Part shown: piece after piece, positions 1 through 7,581 of the stretch
Layout: the number at the start of each line of letters is the position of its first letter
Numbering within the stretch: position 1 is the first letter of the stretch
Assembly: GCF_900010725.2 (NCBI RefSeq)
Contig: NZ_LR734883.1
Coordinates: forward strand, 286,981-331,919
Direction: 5' to 3'
Length of the DNA: 44,939 bases
DNA from: Planktothrix serta PCC 8927
Lineage (GTDB): Bacteria; Cyanobacteriota; Cyanobacteriia; Cyanobacteriales; Microcoleaceae
Translations under genes and position numbers: made by a program
The notes under the pieces: model-generated
The model's input: only the letters and a program-made list of their open reading frames with translations
Databases searched by the model: none
What the model was told of the DNA's origin: nothing

Positions 1-73
1 GTTTTGAGACAATATTGTTTTAAGCTGTTCAGCGTCTAAATTGTATAGTACGAAATCGTGGAATCTTTGCAGT

Positions 74-91
74 GCGAGCGTCCCCGCTCGC
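74..91. repeat. Short palindrome (REP-like hairpin)
   Basis: GCGAGCG is followed by a 4-base loop and its perfect complement CGCTCGC. It lies downstream of the minus-strand beta-lactamase-like gene, in otherwise featureless DNA. It could be a REP-type repeat or help end transcription; there is no T-run to make it a clear terminator. Confidence 0.45.
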
Positions 92-156
92 TAAGATATA
101 AAATTTAAGTGCGTAACAGTTTATGTTTTATAAAAATTATCCTTAAACTGTTGGGT

Positions 157-181
157 GGTGCGTGCGCTTGGCTTACGCACC
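157..181. repeat. GGTGCGT...ACGCACC hairpin repeat, copy 1
   Basis: A 7-bp perfect inverted repeat (157-163 with 175-181) ends just before the stop codon of the beta-lactamase-like gene. A second copy with the same TGGTGCGTGCG and CTTACGCACCCTAC ends lies at 37264-37290, also at the 3' end of a minus-strand gene. Both sit where a terminator or 3'-end processing signal would be expected. Confidence 0.5.
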
Positions 182-188
182 CTACGAT

Positions 189-1697
189 TTAGGGTTGATC
201 GTCTTGAACCTCATCGGGATCAGTTGAGGGTTGAGGGTTGGTTGAGGTATCAAAATATTGATAAATAGTAGAAGAAACTTGACGAATTAGTTCATTTGCT
301 TGGGGATCATCTGCTTCTCTTTCAACTAAAATCCCAACTAAATATCGTTTCCCATTTAGCATATCAATTAAACCAATATCCCCACAAACTGAGTCAATAT
401 TGCCCGTTTTATGAGCAATAAACGTTCCCTCTCCTAAACCACGGGGTAACAAAGAACGATTGCGAGTTTGCTGCATAATTCTTAACATAAAATCACGGGA
501 TTTCACAGAAACCAACTTTCCTTGATTAATTTCCGCCATTAAAGTGACTAAATCTTTGGCGCTGGTTTTATTTGTTCCTTCCAAATCAGGAAGAATATTT
601 TGCATTTGAGTCTGTTTTAATTGCCAAAAAGCAAACTGTTGATTTAACGATTCAATCCCTCCCAAACGATCAATGATCATATTCGTAGCAGTATTATCAC
701 TATTAGTAATCATTAAAGTAGCTGTTTCTAGGGCTGTAAATTTACTCCCTACGGGTTTATCTTGCAGTTCTCCAGACCCTTTAGCAATGTGTTTTTCCTC
801 CATTGTTAAGACTTCATCTAAACGGAGCCTGCCTTCATCAACTGCTTGAAAAAATGAGACTAAAATCGGAACTTTAATTGTACTAGCGGCGGGAAGTGGC
901 AATTCTCCTTGAATATCGACATAATTTCCTGTATCTAAATCCACTAAAAACACCCCAGGTTTTAACTTTGGTGAATCTTTTGCTAAACCTAAAATGGCTG
1001 TTTTTAAATCCGATGCTTCTTGAGTTAATTGTAAAGATTGAGCTAAAGAATTAGAGGAATTAGCATTCAAACTTTTTTGTTGTTCTGCGGTTAAACTGAC
1101 CGTTTGATTCGCCTCCGCACTAGAACGTCCCAAGGCATTTAAAGCCGAAAGAATCGTTCCCGAAATCACACCAATACCAATTCCTAAAATTAATAAACGG
1201 GTTGCATAGACCATCGGAGACACCCGACGTTTTTTTCGTACCCGTTTTACGGGTTTATTTCCCGGTGGAAGAAGAGATTCAGACGGGGAAAACTGAGCAA
1301 CGGGAGATCGGCGAGAGCGTACCGCAGTCGGAGCCGAGGACTGAGGAAACGGTATAATAGAAGGAGCAGCAGTTCCCCTAGATGAACGTTTACCCGGTTG
1401 AGATCGAGGTTTGCGAGATGGCGGAGGCGCAGACCGTTTCTGTCGCAGTTGAGAGAGCAGGGGATCAAAGGATTCAGAACGGCCGGGATCAATACCCTGT
1501 CGTTGTTCTACCGACGGAGATCGACGAGAAACAGGTTTCGGAGGTGGCGGAGTAGACCCACGAGAACGACGCCGAGGTTGGGATTTGGGTGAATTTCCAT
1601 TCCGAGACTTTGGCTCCGAGGATTTAGAGCCCGACTTAGAAAAAGAAAGTATTGAGAATAACGACTGACGAGGAGATCGCTGGGCCACACCTAACAC
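189..1697 (-). CDS. Membrane-anchored class A beta-lactamase-like serine hydrolase
   Basis: The C-terminal half carries the three landmark motifs of class A beta-lactamases and related serine hydrolases: STIK (Ser272-Lys275), SDN (333-335) and KTG (430-432). A single membrane segment lies at about 163-187. Before it are about 160 residues rich in Ser, Arg and Pro that should be disordered and cytoplasmic, so the catalytic domain would face the periplasm. It may hydrolyse beta-lactams or act on peptidoglycan-like substrates; the motifs cannot decide. The start is GTG and the first 160 residues have no recognisable domain, so a later start is possible. The C-terminal tail (about 483-502) is low complexity and encoded partly by a short GAGGGTT-type repeat. 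It is followed by a hairpin repeat. Confidence 0.85.
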   Translation of the reverse strand: MLGVAQRSPRQSLFSILSFSKSGSKSSEPKSRNGNSPKSQPRRRSRGSTPPPPKPVSRRSPSVEQRQGIDPGRSESFDPLLSQLRQKRSAPPPSRKPRSQPGKRSSRGTAAPSIIPFPQSSAPTAVRSRRSPVAQFSPSESLLPPGNKPVKRVRKKRRVSPMVYATRLLILGIGIGVISGTILSALNALGRSSAEANQTVSLTAEQQKSLNANSSNSLAQSLQLTQEASDLKTAILGLAKDSPKLKPGVFLVDLDTGNYVDIQGELPLPAASTIKVPILVSFFQAVDEGRLRLDEVLTMEEKHIAKGSGELQDKPVGSKFTALETATLMITNSDNTATNMIIDRLGGIESLNQQFAFWQLKQTQMQNILPDLEGTNKTSAKDLVTLMAEINQGKLVSVKSRDFMLRIMQQTRNRSLLPRGLGEGTFIAHKTGNIDSVCGDIGLIDMLNGKRYLVGILVEREADDPQANELIRQVSSTIYQYFDTSTNPQPSTDPDEVQDDQP

Positions 1698-1785
1698 CTG
1701 ACTAAGATTGAAATAATTCTTTTAAGACGATAAGGTTAATCACTTAAATTCCCGACACCCGTAACTAGACAAGACTGTCTACGGA

Positions 1786-2583
1786 TTAGTGATCGGGCGA
1801 CGTTTTTAGGGTATCATCAATTGCAGCATAATTGTTACAATTTAACGCCCATTCGACTTGACTCAAGATGCCCCGTAACATCATAACTTCTTCAGATGTT
1901 AAATTCGCTCGATTAAACAAACGCCGGAATTTTTTCATCCGACTATTTGCAGTATGGGGATAGACATATCCAATCTTCAGTAACATCGCTTCCAACTGTT
2001 GATAATATCCCTCTAAGACTTCCAAGGAAACAGTAGAAGGGGGGATTTCTATCGAGTCTTCTGTACCCTTTTGGGTTTCTAACACACAATATCGTAATTC
2101 ATAACAACACACCCCGACCGACTGAGCTAAATTTAATGAAGGATAGGCTAAACTCGACCGAATACGGAGAAACCTTTGAGCATAACTCAATTCATCATTA
2201 TTTAAACCCCGATCTTCCGGGCCAAAAATTAAAGCCGAGGGACAGTCTAATAACCAAGGTAAAACCGTTCTGGGATCTTCTAAATCCGTCGGTAAAGCAT
2301 CGGATCGAGATCTCGCCGTGGTTGCGATCGCACGTTGACATCCGGTTAAAGCTTCGGGTAAAGACGAAACCGTGATCGCTCGTTCTAAAATATCCCCAGC
2401 ATGAACCGCCATTCTTTTCGCCTCATCACAAGCGGGGTTACACTGAGGATTGACTAATACTAATTGCTCTAATCCCATATTTTTCATTACCCGCGCCACA
2501 GAACCCACATTTAAAGGCCCTGCGGGTTCCACTAAAACAATCCGAATGGGAGTTAATCGGGTGTACGAATCGGTCTGTGTCAT
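1786..2583 (-). CDS. trmJ: tRNA (cytidine/uridine-2'-O-)-methyltransferase, TrmJ/SpoU family
   Basis: This is a SPOUT-class RNA methyltransferase, 265 aa. The N-terminus has the TrmH-family motif 1 (VEPAGPLNVGSVARVMKNMG). The middle has IFGPEDRGL (motif 2), and SLAYPSLNLAQSVGV is the motif 3 region that forms the trefoil-knot SAM site. The C-terminal helical extension (LLKIGYVYP, then MKKFRRLFNRANL and LRGILSQVEWALN) resembles the tail of E. coli TrmJ, which 2'-O-methylates position 32 of tRNAs. That favours TrmJ over rRNA-modifying relatives. The gene is divergent from the DUF2256/isoaspartyl peptidase pair, with 47 bp between starts, so both promoters share a short region. Confidence 0.85.
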   Translation of the reverse strand: MTQTDSYTRLTPIRIVLVEPAGPLNVGSVARVMKNMGLEQLVLVNPQCNPACDEAKRMAVHAGDILERAITVSSLPEALTGCQRAIATTARSRSDALPTDLEDPRTVLPWLLDCPSALIFGPEDRGLNNDELSYAQRFLRIRSSLAYPSLNLAQSVGVCCYELRYCVLETQKGTEDSIEIPPSTVSLEVLEGYYQQLEAMLLKIGYVYPHTANSRMKKFRRLFNRANLTSEEVMMLRGILSQVEWALNCNNYAAIDDTLKTSPDH

Positions 2584-2630
2584 GGAAATGATATGATCAT
2601 CCCTGATTCAAGCAACTTCAATAACTTAGC

Positions 2631-2771
2631 ATGGCACAACCGCGTTCTAAGTCTGACTTACCGACTAAGATTTGTCCCGTTTGCGATCGCCCCTTTACCT
2701 GGCGAAAAAAATGGGCCGACTGTTGGGAAGAAGTTAAATATTGTTCTGAACGTTGTCGTCGTCGCCGTTGA
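2631..2771 (+). CDS. Small DUF2256-family zinc-ribbon-like protein
   Basis: A 46-aa basic protein easily missed because of its size. It reads from ATG 2631 and contains [16 protein letters not shown], a Cys at 31, then [13 protein letters not shown]. The spaced Cys pairs (CPVC, and YCSERC) look like a small metal-binding ribbon and match the DUF2256 family as I remember it. The function is unknown; the arginine-rich end suggests nucleic-acid contact, which is inference. It lies 20 bp upstream of the isoaspartyl peptidase and probably shares its transcript. A longer open frame over the same DNA (2593-2808) does not resemble any protein. Confidence 0.8.
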   Translation: MAQPRSKSDLPTKICPVCDRPFTWRKKWADCWEEVKYCSERCRRRR

Positions 2772-2791
2772 TCTTAAAAATTATTACATTC

Positions 2792-3724
2792 ATGGCTGTT
2801 CAACCTAAACTAATTATTCATGGCGGTGCTGGTAGTTCTCTCCAAGACAAAGGAGGATTAGAAGCGGTTCGTAAATCACTCTATCAAGTTATTGATCAAG
2901 TTTACGCCTTACTTCTCAAAGGAGCCACTGCTAAAGAAGCCGTTGTCCGGGGTTGTCAACTCCTCGAAGACGATCCCCGGTTTAATGCGGGAACAGGTTC
3001 GGTTTTACAATCCGATGGCCAAATTCGCATGAGTGCTGCGTTGATGGATGGAACTCTACAACGGTTTAGTGGGGTCATCAACGTTTCACGGGTGAAAAAT
3101 CCGATTGATTTAGCCGTTGTTCTACAAAACGCCTCAGATCATGTTTTATCCGACTATGGCGCCGCCGAATTAGCGCGAGAACTGCAACTTCCCCTTTATA
3201 ATCCCCTCACCGATCAACGGTTACAAGAGTGGCTCGAAGATCGCAAAGACAATTTTAAACGCAGCATGGCGAATGTTGTTTCTGAACCTGCGGGAACTGG
3301 AACTATCGGGGTTGTGGCTTTGGATCAAAATGGAGAATTAGCCGCCGGAACTTCCACCGGGGGTAAGGGGTTTGAACGTATTGGTCGGGTCAGTGACTCC
3401 GCAACTCCGGCGGGAAATTATGCAACGGATCAAGCGGGAGTTAGTTGTACTGGAATTGGAGAAGATATTCTGGATGAATGTTTAGCCGCCAAAATTGTGA
3501 TCCGGGTCACAGATGGTCAATCCTTGAAAACCGCCTTCGAGAAATCCTTTACTGAAGCGGATCAGCATCAACGGGATTTTGGGGCCATTGGTATTGATGC
3601 AACGGGTGCGATCGCCTGGGGAAAAACCTGTGATGTGATTCTTTCCGCTTTCCACGACGGTCAAAACAGGGGTGATAGCCTAGAATCTGCTAAAGGAACT
3701 CAAGTATTTTCTAGTAGCTGTTAA
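2792..3724 (+). CDS. Isoaspartyl peptidase / plant-type L-asparaginase (Ntn hydrolase)
   Basis: A 310-aa protein that should cleave itself into alpha and beta subunits. The beta subunit would start at the catalytic Thr171 in GTGTIGVVALD, with GTSTGGKGFERIGRVSDS downstream forming the substrate pocket. The N-terminus LIIHGGAGSS and the FNAGTGSVL segment are typical of the family. These enzymes remove isoaspartyl residues from beta-aspartyl dipeptides (for example products of protein or cyanophycin breakdown) and hydrolyse asparagine weakly. The start at ATG 2792 places the HGGAG motif at the usual distance from the N-terminus; an in-frame start at 2753 would add 13 residues and overlap the DUF2256 gene. 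Cyanophycin-linked use is plausible but not shown by context. Confidence 0.88.
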   Translation: MAVQPKLIIHGGAGSSLQDKGGLEAVRKSLYQVIDQVYALLLKGATAKEAVVRGCQLLEDDPRFNAGTGSVLQSDGQIRMSAALMDGTLQRFSGVINVSRVKNPIDLAVVLQNASDHVLSDYGAAELARELQLPLYNPLTDQRLQEWLEDRKDNFKRSMANVVSEPAGTGTIGVVALDQNGELAAGTSTGGKGFERIGRVSDSATPAGNYATDQAGVSCTGIGEDILDECLAAKIVIRVTDGQSLKTAFEKSFTEADQHQRDFGAIGIDATGAIAWGKTCDVILSAFHDGQNRGDSLESAKGTQVFSSSC

Positions 3725-3765
3725 GCGTTGGGAAGCAGGGCGAGTAGGGGCTTGTGTCCCTCCTC

Positions 3766-4015
3766 CAAGGAGTGTCAACTTAACGCTAAAAGTAGACGAT
3801 CAAACCCGAATTCACGCGCTATCTGATCCCAAGTCAATGATCCCCCCTAACCCCCCTTAACAAGGGGGGAACAGGAGATCCAACTTAACAAGGGGGGAAC
3901 AGGAGATCCAACTTAACAAGGGGGGAACAGGAGATCCAAGTCCCCCTTTTTAAGGGGGATTTAGGGGGATCTGATCTTTTAATCACGGGTTTTAGCCTTA
4001 AGTTGACACTCCTTA
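3766..4015. mobile_element. 250-bp MITE-like element with 25-bp terminal inverted repeats
   Basis: Inverted ends at 3767-3791 and 3990-4014 match at 24 of 25 positions (ends AAGGAGTGTCAACTTAA / TTAAGTTGACACTCCTT). Each is flanked, one base away, by the same 11-bp direct repeat TGTCCCTCCTC (3755-3765 and 4016-4026), as expected of a target duplication. The element has no reading frame. Its centre is a second inverted structure of C- and G-runs (about 3840-3972) that contains a threefold 28-bp tandem repeat. It would be mobilised in trans, if at all. Confidence 0.65.
3857..3940. repeat. Tandem repeat, 3 x 28 bp
   Basis: Three units start at 3857, 3885 and 3913, with the core TTAACAAGGGGGGAACAGGA; only the last base of the third unit differs. 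They sit between a GATCCCCCCTAACCCCCC-type arm and a GGGGGATTTAGGGGGATC arm. The G-run block is a common kind of cyanobacterial palindromic repeat that has been locally amplified. There are no spacers, so this is not a CRISPR array. Confidence 0.8.
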
Positions 4016-4030
4016 TGTCCCTCCTCGCCC

Positions 4031-4060
4031 ATCAACCGCCAACAGTCAACCGCCAACACC
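4031..4060. repeat. Heptameric repeat patch (TCAACCGCCAACAG type)
   Basis: A short degenerate array of 7-bp units related to GTCAACC/GCCAACA. The rest of 4061-4351 holds only a possible promoter and no gene that I can support. Confidence 0.5.
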
Positions 4061-4115
4061 CATTGCATCTGTTAATTTTTCAAACACTATTTAGAATTCC
4101 TAGAAGCTGATGATT

Positions 4116-4121
4116 TATAAT
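4116..4121 (+). promoter_or_regulatory. Possible -10 element of the chemosensory cluster
   Basis: A perfect TATAAT lies about 245 bp upstream of cheY, in the non-coding region preceding the whole cluster. The best -35-like hexamer (TTAGAA, 4091-4096) is poor and 19 bp away, so the assignment is weak. Confidence 0.25.
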
Positions 4122-4351
4122 GCAAGTGTGATTATTTGGCAAGTTAGTATGCTCATTGATCGCTTGCATGATTTGGCGAGGTAGAAATTCATTTACGAGG
4201 AATCAATGGTGTCATTTTTCTTAAGCTTACCATCCTTTAAATTAATCTACTTCCCTCTATGCTTTTCTGGAATTGTAGAAACACCAAAATCTGCATCTAC
4301 CAGGCAACTTTCGAGTCATAGTAAGACAAACTATTTGTGTCTTATTCGCTC

Positions 4352-4357
4352 AAGGAG
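4352..4357 (+). promoter_or_regulatory. Ribosome binding site deciding the cheY start
   Basis: AAGGAG lies 9 bases before ATG 4367 and only 3 before ATG 4361. This favours 4367 and argues against the upstream GTG at 4337, which would place the site inside the gene. Confidence 0.55.
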
Positions 4358-4366
4358 TTTATGATT

Positions 4367-4744
4367 ATGAGACGGATTTTAGTTGTTGATGATTCAGCAA
4401 CGATGCGAAAAATGGTAATCGCGTCCTTGCGAGATTTAAAAGATATCAGTTTTAGTGAAGCCGGGAATGGTTTAGAAGCAATTGAACAGGTTGAAATTGC
4501 GCCCTTTGATTTAATGATACTGGATTTGAATATGCCCGATATGCACGGGTTAGAAGTTCTAAAATTTGTTTTAGGACACCCAAATCATCAGGCTACACCG
4601 ATTATCATTCTTACTACAAAAGGTGATGAAAATAGTCGCAGTGAAGCACTTTCCGCAGGCGCGGCTTGCTATTTAACCAAACCATTTCAGCCTAAATTGT
4701 TAGCAGATCAAGTTCAAAAATTACTGACCTCGGTTTCAGTTTAA
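4367..4744 (+). CDS. CheY-like single-domain response regulator
   Basis: A free receiver domain of 125 aa. It has the acidic pair in LVVDDS (Asp8-Asp9), phospho-acceptor Asp53 in LMILDLNMPDMHG, the conserved Thr in IIILTTKGDE and Lys in LTKPF. No output domain follows, so it should work by binding a partner once phosphorylated by the CheA encoded 86 bp downstream. It is the first gene of the chemosensory cluster. In cyanobacterial Tax/Pix/Pil systems such CheYs act on type IV pili; that target is inferred here, as no motility gene is in the window. Confidence 0.85.
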   Translation: MRRILVVDDSATMRKMVIASLRDLKDISFSEAGNGLEAIEQVEIAPFDLMILDLNMPDMHGLEVLKFVLGHPNHQATPIIILTTKGDENSRSEALSAGAACYLTKPFQPKLLADQVQKLLTSVSV

Positions 4745-4830
4745 TAGAGATCTATATCCTTAATTGATTCAGTCTAAGCCCTGATTTTTGTAAGAGGTAG
4801 TGACATCATTCTTATGAGGTAAATTCCATT

Positions 4831-7413
4831 GTGTCTAATCCGAATAATAACAATTTTTTCGAGGATTTTTTAGAAGACTATTTTGCAGAATGTGAAGAAC
4901 ATTTAGCGGTTGTTAGACGAGAACTTTTAACCCTGGAATCGTGGATCAATCAATCTCCTCTTGAGCGTTCTCACCTCAATGAATTATTCCGTTGTTTCCA
5001 TTCTCTAAAAGGATTATCAGGGATGGTGGGAGTGAGTGTGGCGGAAGAATTAGCCCATCAAATGGAAAGCTATTTACGAGTATTACGAGATCAACAAATT
5101 GTTCTCTCTTCTGAAGGATTTGATGCTTTAATTGCCGGAACAAAACTGCTTGAACAAGTCATCACTTGTCGCCGAACCCAAACCCCAGCACCCGACATTA
5201 CCGACATCAGCGCCCAACTTAGGGCCGTGATTCCAGACGAACATCTCGACAACCCATCAAGTCTTGTTACCCCAATAGAGTTCAAACTCAAACCCGAAGA
5301 ACAAAACGAACTCAACACCGCAATTAGCAACGGGGAAACCCTCTGGCATTTTATTTTTTCACCGAGTACCCAACTCTCTGAACAGGGAATCCGAGTTAAT
5401 ACCGTTCGAGAACATTTACAAACCTTGGGGAGATTAATTTATATTGCCCCTCGCATGAGTGAGGGAAACAAAATTCTATTTGATTTGATCTTAGCCACCT
5501 CTGTCCCTGAAATTCCCTTTCAAGAAAGCGATCAACCGGGTTTAACCTGGCAACCCTATTTTAGAGCAAAAAAACCGGAGACTGCGGAGACACCCAGAGC
5601 CGGGAAAGATAGGAAAATAACTGAAACCCGACACCCGACACCTGACACCCATTTTTCAGTCAACAGTCAACCGTCAACAGCCAACACTCTGAATGTCGTG
5701 CGTGTAGACTTACCCAAACTGGATGATTTGATGCGAATGGTGGGAGATTTAGTGATTAGTCGCGCCCGTTTAGATGAGGATCTCAAATCAATAGCCGCCT
5801 GTCTTCGGGCGCCTCAAATTAGAGCCTTACAAGAAATTAACTTGATGTTAGAACGACAATTGCGAGATTTACGCCAAGGGGTGATGGAAGTGCGTTTAGT
5901 TCCCATTGGTGAGATTTTTGCCCGGATGCAATTTGTCGTTCGAGATTTAGTTCGAGCCAGTGGAAAACAAGTCACCCTAGAAATCAGTGGACAGGAAACC
6001 GAAATTGATAAATTCGTTGTAGAACGAATGTTAGATCCCCTGTTACATCTAGTGAGAAATGCCGTCAGTCATGGCATTGAAACCCCCGCAGAACGTCAGC
6101 AAGCCGGAAAAAACCCCCAAGGAACGATCACACTTCGGGCTACAACGGTAGGAGAAACCGTCGTTATTGAAATTGAAGATGATGGTCGTGGCGTTGATAT
6201 TGAAACGGTGATCCAACGAGTTAGTGACGAGACGCACCTTGGCGAGAACACTCTGTTGGCAGACAAGAATAGGGAAGCCGGAAAGCCAGAGCCATACAAT
6301 ATGATGGCAGTATTAGACATTCTCTGTTTTGCCGGATTTTCAACTAAAGATCAAGCGGATTTAATTTCTGGACGGGGGGTAGGAATGGCAATTGTCAAAA
6401 ATACAGTTCAGGAGTTAGGAGGTTCCTTGAGTTTGGATACTCACAAAGGTCACGGGACTCAATTTACGATTCAACTCCCTCTCACCTTAGCGATTACAGA
6501 TGCTCTGATTGTTAATGTTGGTAAACAAACCTTTGCGATTCCTCAAGCTTCTGTTTTAGAGGTGCTAGAAGTTTCGACATCCCAAATTATTACGTTTGAG
6601 AATAACGAAATTGTTAGCTATCGCAACACCATATTACCGCTTATCCGTCTCGCCCAGATTTTCTCCCTCTCTCCTCCTTCCATTACTTCCCCTGCTCCCC
6701 CTGCTTCCCCAATAGTCGTAGTGGGGATGGGAGAAAACTCGGTGGCGTTGGTGGTGGATCGGGTGACGGGACTGCGGGAAATTGTGGTTACGCCTTTAAC
6801 CGATCCTTTTGTACAAGTGATGGGAATAGCCGGAGCAACAGAACTTGGCGATCGCCGTGTGGTTTTAATTGTAGATGTGGGTGCTTTAATCCGATATTCA
6901 ACCTTACAAACTTCCCCATCCCCATTCCTTACCGCCAACCGCCAACCGCCAACTCTTACTCCCATGTCAGACCTTGCAACTTCCACCCAATCCTATATTT
7001 TGTTTGAACTCGCTGACACCCTCTATGGGATTCCATCTCAAATCGTGCAGCAAATGGAAATGATTGAACAAATTACGACTGTTCCTAATACTTTACCTTT
7101 TGTGGAGGGGGTTGTATTTTCCAGAGGACAGGTGATTCCGGTGATTAATTTACGAGTCCGATTTGGACTAGAGAAAACCGCTTATAATCTGCGAACTCGC
7201 TTAATCGTGATTCATACTAATCATCGTACCATTGGATTAATTGTAGATACTGCTAGGGAATTTTTAGCAATATCGGATCAAGCAATTCAACCTCCTCCAG
7301 AAGGAATATCCCCTTTAAGCGGTCGGTATTTAGGAGGTATTGCCACCTTGGGAAAACGAGTTATCCTAATCCTAAATGTGGAAGAATTACTCACAAATCA
7401 GTTATCAGTTTAG
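4831..7413 (+). CDS. cheA: CheA-type histidine kinase with two CheW-like domains
   Basis: An 860-aa kinase with GTG start. It has an Hpt/P1 domain at about 12-120 with phospho-acceptor His57 in HSLKG, a variable linker to about 287, a dimerisation helix pair from 288, and a CheA-type ATPase (N box HLVRNAVSHG near 405; DDGRGVD; GRGVGM near 513). Two successive CheW-like domains follow, from about 551 and 720. The second CheW-like domain may replace the separate CheW coupling protein, which is absent from the cluster. It should autophosphorylate under control of the neighbouring methyl-accepting protein and pass phosphate to CheY and CheB. Three low-complexity stretches (about 265-286, in CheW1 near 611-630, and between the CheW domains near 693-711) are encoded by, or resemble, the dispersed short repeats. 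The last residues NQLSV derive from a CAGTTAT repeat running into the stop codon. Confidence 0.9.
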   Translation: MSNPNNNNFFEDFLEDYFAECEEHLAVVRRELLTLESWINQSPLERSHLNELFRCFHSLKGLSGMVGVSVAEELAHQMESYLRVLRDQQIVLSSEGFDALIAGTKLLEQVITCRRTQTPAPDITDISAQLRAVIPDEHLDNPSSLVTPIEFKLKPEEQNELNTAISNGETLWHFIFSPSTQLSEQGIRVNTVREHLQTLGRLIYIAPRMSEGNKILFDLILATSVPEIPFQESDQPGLTWQPYFRAKKPETAETPRAGKDRKITETRHPTPDTHFSVNSQPSTANTLNVVRVDLPKLDDLMRMVGDLVISRARLDEDLKSIAACLRAPQIRALQEINLMLERQLRDLRQGVMEVRLVPIGEIFARMQFVVRDLVRASGKQVTLEISGQETEIDKFVVERMLDPLLHLVRNAVSHGIETPAERQQAGKNPQGTITLRATTVGETVVIEIEDDGRGVDIETVIQRVSDETHLGENTLLADKNREAGKPEPYNMMAVLDILCFAGFSTKDQADLISGRGVGMAIVKNTVQELGGSLSLDTHKGHGTQFTIQLPLTLAITDALIVNVGKQTFAIPQASVLEVLEVSTSQIITFENNEIVSYRNTILPLIRLAQIFSLSPPSITSPAPPASPIVVVGMGENSVALVVDRVTGLREIVVTPLTDPFVQVMGIAGATELGDRRVVLIVDVGALIRYSTLQTSPSPFLTANRQPPTLTPMSDLATSTQSYILFELADTLYGIPSQIVQQMEMIEQITTVPNTLPFVEGVVFSRGQVIPVINLRVRFGLEKTAYNLRTRLIVIHTNHRTIGLIVDTAREFLAISDQAIQPPPEGISPLSGRYLGGIATLGKRVILILNVEELLTNQLSV

Positions 7414-7419
7414 GGAGTA

Positions 7420-7454
7420 GGGAACAGGGAACAGGGAACAGGGAACAGGGAACA
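7420..7454. repeat. GGGAACA heptamer array, 5 copies
   Basis: Five perfect tandem GGGAACA units lie immediately after cheA. A second patch of ACTGATA/ACTGATG-type heptamers follows at about 7515-7552. Both lie in the 168-bp gap before the methyl-accepting protein gene, with no terminator-like hairpin. Confidence 0.85.
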
Positions 7455-7581
7455 GGGGTAATACTTCTAGCTGTTTCATATCAGTTTTAAATTATTACAA
7501 CCTATTTGGGATTGCTATAACTGATAACTGAAAACTGATGACTGATGACTGAAAATAATAACTATTTTAAGGAGAAAAATC

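Noticed and set aside
2593-2808. 71-codon open frame upstream of the isoaspartyl peptidase
   Set aside because: Its product looks like no protein, while a different frame over the same DNA gives a clear DUF2256 protein.
3857-3940. Three regular 28-bp repeats resembling a CRISPR array
   Set aside because: The units are directly tandem, without spacers, and lie inside a palindromic G/C-run element; no cas gene is near.
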